A program made the translations under genes and the position numbers. A stretch of DNA of 64,000 nt from Scilla litardierei (Eukaryota; Streptophyta; Magnoliopsida; Asparagales; Asparagaceae): the NCBI GenBank assembly GCA_030789695.1, contig CM061138.1:18548214-18612213 (forward strand), given 5' to 3'. Under the pieces are notes generated by a model, which did no database searches, was not told the DNA's origin, and saw nothing but the letters and a program-made list of their open reading frames with translations. Shown here piece by piece: positions 58,973 through 64,000 of the stretch; the stretch's first letter is position 1; every line of letters begins with the position of its first letter.

Positions 58973-58980
58973 GAAATCGG

Positions 58981-59434
58981 CTTCACCCGATCGGTTGAAG
59001 TATCAACCGATGGGGTGAGCTGCAACGTTCTTCGGCTGTGGTTTCAGAAACTTCACCCGCTCACGTGATCCGGTCGGTTGACGCAAGCGGCTCGTGGTTT
59101 GGATCTTGCGGTTGTCAGGTCAACCGATCGGTTGAGAAATCAACCGATCGGTTGGAATGGTTCTCAAAACAGACAGAAAGTCCCGTCGGTTTGGCACGGT
59201 CAGCGGGCCGTCGGTTGGCACTCCGGGTTGTCTGTTGGAAGAATCGGCTACAGATGAACCGATCGGGTGAAGGTCACCCGATCGGTTAGAATTCAGCTCC
59301 AATTTCCCGAGAAGTCTGCCGTGTTCAACCGGTCGGCGAACCGGTCGGTTGATCCTCACTTTGCTTCAGCCGCTGTCCGGGTCGGATACGCGTGCATCAC
59401 CCGATCGGTTGGCTGTGTCCAACCGATCGGGTGG
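58981..59434 (-). promoter_or_regulatory. AACCGATCGGTT palindrome array upstream of element 5 TATA
   Basis: At least ten copies of (A/C)ACCGATCGG(T/G)T or close variants (ACCGGTCGG, CCGTCGG), several in head-to-head pairs, for example TCAACCGATCGGTTGA twice near 59121-59155 and CACCCGATCGGTT near 59276 and 59398. Confidence 0.7.
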
Positions 59435-59699
59435 GGGCTGAAAGATGGCAATCTTGGTCGTCTGACCCCCTGATCGCGCGTGACTCCTCCCGTTGCTCCG
59501 GGGACTTACGATATCTTCGTTATGTATCCCCTACGCTGGCAATCTCCTGCAAACACACAAAAACACCAAAAGTGAAGAAAACTAATAAACACGAGAAAAC
59601 AGATACGGGACAGCAGAAAATAACGGAAAAACACAAAGAAGACGTGGGTGAATATATAAAATATACACACACGTCATATGGAAAAGGGGGATTTAGGGT

Positions 59700-59726
59700 G
59701 CCTCCTTAGATTAAATCTAAGGAGGC
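59700..59726. repeat. 27-bp perfect hairpin
   Basis: GCCTCCTTAGATT, one base, AATCTAAGGAGGC. It lies just outside the proposed end of element 5 and may be the joined ends of a small inverted-repeat element or a structural site. Confidence 0.7.
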
Positions 59727-60671
59727 GCCCCAATTTCCCTCCATTTCCCACTTACTGTTGTAACTGAAGTATAAAGCTAATACAATCCATTTCAATCTTC
59801 CTCCTCATCAAACTTAATAACTCCGATGAGAGTGATTTGCATTCTAGTTTTCCTAATGCAAATACTTCTCGCGTTGTTTCGGGGTGTTTTCTCACTACTA
59901 AATTTGTTGGAAGATGAGTCGATTGCAGCAGCTGATGTGGAGATGACGTGGGCAACTGACTGGGAGCTGGGTAAGCTGACCACTGTCTGAATAGACTCTG
60001 ATCCGAGCTATGGGAGTCAGGTCTGATCTATATCTGGGCCGCCTGCTATACATAGAACTAGTTAGGGAGGTTGGATCTGGGATCCGACATAATCAGATGA
60101 GATGCTTAAGTTAGCACTAACTCAAGGAGGGCTTGGGGTAAATATGCTTGGCCTGTTGGGAGGTCGTCCGCTAATGTTCGCACTGAGCTATGAAGGAAAT
60201 GTATAAGATAGAGCAGATACCGAGAGTGGGGTACCTTACTTTGGTGGTTGTCAGAGAATGAGAATATGCCAAAAGTCCTTTCCTCGTTGTCTGAGGGCTA
60301 CTTATAGGTAGTGGAAGTTTGGCGGTAACGTCCGAGTCTTTAATGTGATTTGCTGCCTCTGGATCTGGGTCATCGCTATTGATGACGAGCTAAATGGTGA
60401 CGAGCCAACGGTTGATCTTTGAATGCCCGGATTATGAGCTGACGTATTAACTGAAGGAGCCCAATGGTCAGTCGAGCTGTCACATTGAATGAGGATGCGA
60501 TCGGTCGCACGTGAGGGACTATGGGTTGTTGGGCCGAAGTCGTGGGCTTTATTGGGCTTGTCTGCTCAAATAGTTAGCCGAATGATATCACTCGCTGCAG
60601 CCAATTGAGTTCGATGCGGTTCATGCATGTATCCTCTACCTTCATGTCAACTGCAGCGAAATATAGAATAA
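59727..60671. repeat. Unassigned DNA including dispersed repeat R, copy 2
   Basis: From about 60360 to 60600 it matches 14180-14430. The rest shows no ORF, LTR end or known motif that I can support. Confidence 0.4.
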
Positions 60672-61599
60672 CTAGTCATAACCCGTGCCCGCGGACACGG
60701 TTCATTTAAGATTTTCCCTTGCGAAATCTTTGTTCCCCGAAATTTTTTTTCAAAACCAAAATTAAAAAGAAAAACAAATTAGCTTACAATATTTAGCGGC
60801 ACAAGCGTCTTCGGCGTGGGTGCCTTCGGTGCGGAACAACAAATTCAGCGCATGCGCCTTCGACACAGAACACCAAATTCGACGTGGGTGCCTTCAGCGC
60901 AGAACAACAAATTCGACGTAAAACAACAATTTCACGCAGGTGCCTTAGGCGCGGAACAACAAATCAGCGTTAAAAAATGGCGTGGGCGCCTTCGGCGCGG
61001 AATAACAAATTCAGCGCATGCGCCTTCAACACAGAACACCAAATTCGACGTGGGTGTCTTCGGCACAGAACAACAAACTCGGCGTAAAACAATAATTTCG
61101 GCGGGGGTGCCTTAGGCGCGGAACAACAAATCAGTGTTAAAAAATTGAGCGGGCGCCTTCATATACATATAACACGTGCCCGTGGGACCCTTCATATACA
61201 TATAACACGTGCCCCGTGGGACACATGTTCATTTAAAAATCTTGGACCCACTAATTTAAACAAACATCAATAATTATTAGTTTCCCATCAATAATTATTA
61301 GTTTCCCATGAAATATCAGCAGATGGGATCAAAATTTTACATGGTTTTGCAACGCGGATCAATGAGTTGGCAGCATCTCCCGCGTTCATTCTCCCACAGC
61401 TCGCGTTCATTCCCAAGATGAGATTGTGTGTGTGTGCACAACATTTTTTTCATAACTAATATTAAAAGGCTATTCCTAATTTCAATGTTTTTGTGTATTC
61501 CCAATAAATTTCTTTTCAACCCAAAATTTTCCCTCCAAAACTTGATGTGACATTGCCACATAGGACAAATTCAAAATATGCCCTCAATTGTAATATAGA
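60672..61599 (-). mobile_element. Non-autonomous Helitron 3
   Basis: Minus strand 5' end A|TCTATATTACAATTG at 61599; 3' end hairpin CCGTGTCC-GC-GGGCACGG, then GTTATGACTAG at 60672, followed by T. Same internal GAACAACAAATTC..CGCC repeats as Helitrons 1 and 2. A second hairpin like the 3' end (GTCCCACGGG-CACGTGTTATATG) is present twice at 61158-61222, so the element may be composite. It lies about 0.5 kb beyond the stop codon of the AAA-ATPase gene. Confidence 0.75.
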
Positions 61600-62091
61600 T
61601 GCGTGCTTATTGTTTGTCCTGTGTCACAGTCCGACTATATATAGTTCCGAATAATGTTATGTTGGAAGATACTCACATTTATCGAACAGACTGCATCTCC
61701 AAGGTGAACAATTATTAGTGCACGGCTCATATGGAGGATCAGCCTGTAAGCAGGATCACTATCACAAGAAACAACCTTATTTGCAATCTGTATTGCTTGC
61801 ATGCATATTGTCAGATATCAGTGGACGTTCTTATTTCACTCTGAAATGCATAAATGGAATGATTCATCTGAACTTGTCTGTGTCCTATCAAAACCAATTC
61901 TGCAGCCTTGGTCTAAATGCTTGCAAAGGGTTAATTTAGAAGGCACATTCCTCTTTCTTTCAAGGTCCATTAACAAACACACATTAGATGAACATTCTTT
62001 TTAAAGAGAACAATTAGCTAGTTATACAAAAAAAAATTTCTCTTCGAGAATTTCTTTAACATCCCTGTATCTCTTTCCTCAAAAAGTGTTA
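61600..62091. other. 3' flank of the AAA-ATPase gene
   Basis: AT-rich, no ORF or repeat recognised. The gene's 3' UTR must lie here on the minus strand; no clear poly(A) signal could be singled out. Confidence 0.4.
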
Positions 62092-63465
62092 TTATAATTC
62101 CAACTCTTTGATGCCATCTTCCTTTGCCCTTTTCCTCTCCAGCATGAGGCCAATGAGCCCCCTCAGTGCAATCTCCGTGTCATTGCTTCTCATCAGTTCT
62201 TCGGCGACTTCTGCCGGAGCCACCTCCACCTCCGTTATCAGCCCTTCGATCCTCTCAAACAACGGGTGGCCATCGACGTCATGGTAATTGGAAGCCAACA
62301 CTCTGAACCCGGCCATGCCACAATAGCCCATGTGGACGTGCATGTCCATCCGCCCCGGCCGCAGCAGCGCTGGGTCGAGCCGGTCCTTGTAATTCGTGGT
62401 GAACACGACGATCCTCTCTTCCCCGCAGCTGGACCACAACCCGTCCACAAAATTCAGCAGCCCCGAAAGGGTGACCTTCTCGTCATCCCCGGCATTTTCG
62501 CTCTGATCATCAACCTCCCTCCCTTTGATCTGGAGGGAGCAGTCGATGTCCTCGACCACGATTATGGACCGGTTCGCCGTCCCAACCAGCAGCCTCCTAA
62601 GTGCACCGTTCCACCTCACCTCGGTCAGCTCGAGATCGTAGATGTCGAATTTGAGTAAGTTGGCCATTGCAGCAACCAAGCTAGATTTTCCGGTCCCTGG
62701 CGGTCCATAGAGCAAGTACCCGCGCTTCCAGGCTTTGCCGATCTTCTTGTAGTAGTCCTTCCGCTTGACGAACATCTCCAAGTCATCCATCACCGCTCGT
62801 TTGAGCTCCGAGTCCATCGCCAGCGTGTCAAACGTTGCAGGATGATGCAGGTCGATTGGGCTCCAATAGTCTCTGTCGTTGGTGTAGAGCTTGAGTGTCC
62901 TGTCTTCTGCCTTAATTGCTCGGGCCCTGCCCTCTATGTAAGGCAAGTATGCACTCAGGACCATGTCCTTGTACTTCTTGTGGAAGCTGAGCTCGTATGT
63001 GCCGACTTTGACAGCGGCCTTCGTGTTGCCGTTGCGTTGACCGTTGAGGCCCGGCCTGTCTTCTTCGTGGCAGAGAAGCCGCCACTTGAATTGGGCCCCT
63101 TCGAACTCATCGATCAGCTCCTCCCCTGGTTCAAGGGAGAGCGTCATGCTCTTCTTCTCCTGGCTCTCGACCTTGCTCACCCGTATCCTTTTCATCGACG
63201 TGGAGATTCTGGTAGCCAGGTAAGTGCTCACCGCATCAAATATTTGGTTGGCTGACAACCCCTCCATCTGTTCGATGACGATGGTGTTTTGACTGGACAA
63301 GCGGGAGCGCAGAGCGGCGGCGGCAGAGGAGAGGCAGCTCCGAATCTCGTGAGGGAGGAATTCGCTGATGAGAGAACGCGCCAGCATCGCTGAGGCCGCG
63401 AGCGAGGCCGCTGTTGCTAGGGCCATTTTGGCCGACTCCATTATGGCTTTGTTGTTTGAAGCCAT
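62092..63465 (-). CDS. AAA-ATPase, BCS1-like / AATP family, intronless
   Basis: 457 residues, the only host gene seen. Residues 1-35 hold a hydrophobic Ala-rich segment (ALATAASLAASAMLARSLI), likely a membrane anchor or organelle signal. Residues about 35-130 fit the AAA-associated N-terminal domain. The AAA core has Walker A GPPGTGKS (254-261), Walker B IIVVEDID (301-308), sensor FTTN (355-358) and arginines in LDPALLRPGRMD (363-374). Plant members (AAA-ATPase ASD, HSR4, AATP1 group) are usually single-exon and sit in mitochondrial or ER membranes; several respond to stress or pathogens. They are ATP-driven remodelling proteins, with substrates mostly unknown. The length is slightly short of the usual 470-520. 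The ATG at 63465 is the first in frame after the TATA box. Confidence 0.92.
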   Translation of the reverse strand: MASNNKAIMESAKMALATAASLAASAMLARSLISEFLPHEIRSCLSSAAAALRSRLSSQNTIVIEQMEGLSANQIFDAVSTYLATRISTSMKRIRVSKVESQEKKSMTLSLEPGEELIDEFEGAQFKWRLLCHEEDRPGLNGQRNGNTKAAVKVGTYELSFHKKYKDMVLSAYLPYIEGRARAIKAEDRTLKLYTNDRDYWSPIDLHHPATFDTLAMDSELKRAVMDDLEMFVKRKDYYKKIGKAWKRGYLLYGPPGTGKSSLVAAMANLLKFDIYDLELTEVRWNGALRRLLVGTANRSIIVVEDIDCSLQIKGREVDDQSENAGDDEKVTLSGLLNFVDGLWSSCGEERIVVFTTNYKDRLDPALLRPGRMDMHVHMGYCGMAGFRVLASNYHDVDGHPLFERIEGLITEVEVAPAEVAEELMRSNDTEIALRGLIGLMLERKRAKEDGIKELEL

Positions 63466-63564
63466 ACGACTGATGTTGGATCGCTTCTCCCTCCCTATCT
63501 CTATCTCTCAGCTCGATGGGGGGGGGTTAGTTCTTGATGCTATAAGAGCTGGGTTATGGTATGA

Positions 63565-63571
63565 TTTTATA
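63565..63571 (-). promoter_or_regulatory. TATA box of the AAA-ATPase gene
   Basis: TATAAAA in CTGTATAAAATCAT on the minus strand, about 100 bp upstream of the ATG. A pyrimidine/purine-rich leader (AGAGATAGAGATAGGGAGG) follows. Confidence 0.65.
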
Positions 63572-63601
63572 CAGCAGCACTGAAATTTTTTGAAGAACTG
63601 T

Positions 63602-64000
63602 TTCTTGGGGTCCAAGCTTCAACGTTGATTGGTCTTCTTCTTCTGCCGTAAGGAATAGCCCTGGAGTTTGAATGTATATCGGTAAGAAGTCAATTTACGC
63701 GTGTTTGGTCAACTGCTTAAAAATACTTGTATGTATGTGTTGTGTTAAGAGTTATTAGTATGATGCTCAATCTCCAATGCTAAGTTTAGAAGTTTCATTG
63801 GCATAGGTTTAAGGTGTTAATTATGTAATCATGGACCAGTTATCAATCGCTTGGTCAACAGAGTAAATGCGTAGGTTTTTATTTATGACTCCCCCCGACA
63901 AATTTCATCAACAGTTTAGTAGTATGTTAGGAATCAGTATTTTAATTTAAGCCCCTCGATTTATTTCCTCATGATACAATGGTGTAGTCTAAAGGGGCAG
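63602..64000. other. Upstream region of the AAA-ATPase gene
   Basis: AT-rich and without ORFs or repeats that I can identify; it presumably includes the gene's promoter. Confidence 0.4.

Larger units (their letters stand above)
58013..59676 (-). repeat. Athila/Tat-like LTR (element 5), solo or partial
   Basis: Minus strand contains ACAACACCGTGCGCTTGCGG, matching the end of the element 2 LTR, and TTTGCAGGAGATTGCC near its start. Proposed ends TGACGTGTGTG and GGGGCGTCA are weakly supported and no TSD was found. It includes the palindrome array (58981-59434) and TATAAATAG. No internal sequence is recognised on either side. Confidence 0.55.

Noticed and set aside
59536..59555. Sixth copy of the element 2 hairpin loop in element 5
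   Set aside because: TTTGCAGGAGATTGCC is similar to the loop, but it has no paired flanks and lies at a different place in the LTR.

Overview
The window is nuclear DNA of a flowering plant. It is almost entirely nested LTR retrotransposons and small Helitrons, with one recognisable host gene at the right edge. The gene looks eudicot; an asterid is only a guess.

Layout, left to right. 1-9378: a tandem LTR-internal-LTR-internal-LTR array of a short, pol-less Ty3/gypsy element (element 1), inserted into the RNase H region of a broken minus-strand Ty1/copia element (9379 to about 14006). 14007-17016: a dispersed repeat, Helitron 1 (14797-15815) and a pol-less copia-like element (P, copy 1). 17017-28764: a complete Athila-like insertion (element 2; TSD GGTTG; 1815-bp LTRs; gag-protease and a second ORF but no RT or integrase). 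28770-32693: AT-rich LTR-like DNA. 32822-51823: a complete Tekay-type chromovirus on the minus strand (element 4; TSD CCAAC) with gag-pol. Its 5' LTR is split by a gag-only relative (element 3, 41330-50481; TSD AAACA). 51915-56998: a minus-strand solo LTR that carries a second solo LTR (52717-54399). The flanks of element 4 and of this solo LTR join up as a second copy of P. 57203-57990: Helitron 2. 58013 to about 59676: another Athila-like LTR. 60672-61599: Helitron 3. 62092-63465: an intronless AAA-ATPase gene on the minus strand.

Element 4 carries the only reverse transcriptase and integrase of the Tekay-like elements here. Elements 1 and 3 keep LTRs, priming site, PPT and part of gag, so they would need a helper in trans. 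All copies carry lesions. LTR divergence counted by eye (about 1% for element 2, 0.7% for element 4, 0.5% for element 3, 0.1% between element 1 repeats) gives a recent insertion history that agrees with the nesting order.

The observations most worth following: (1) GT-AG introns at the gag-protease junction of elements 1 and 4 (donor kept in element 3) and a second, 71-bp intron inside the element 4 integrase, both needed to restore the frame; (2) family-specific arrays of short palindromes just upstream of the TATA-like box in several unrelated LTRs, with a second array in element 2 upstream of its extra ORF; (3) runs of hairpins with an invariant loop and co-varying stems in the LTRs of elements 2 and 3; (4) a CG-AGGA-CG hairpin next to the polypurine tract of four elements.
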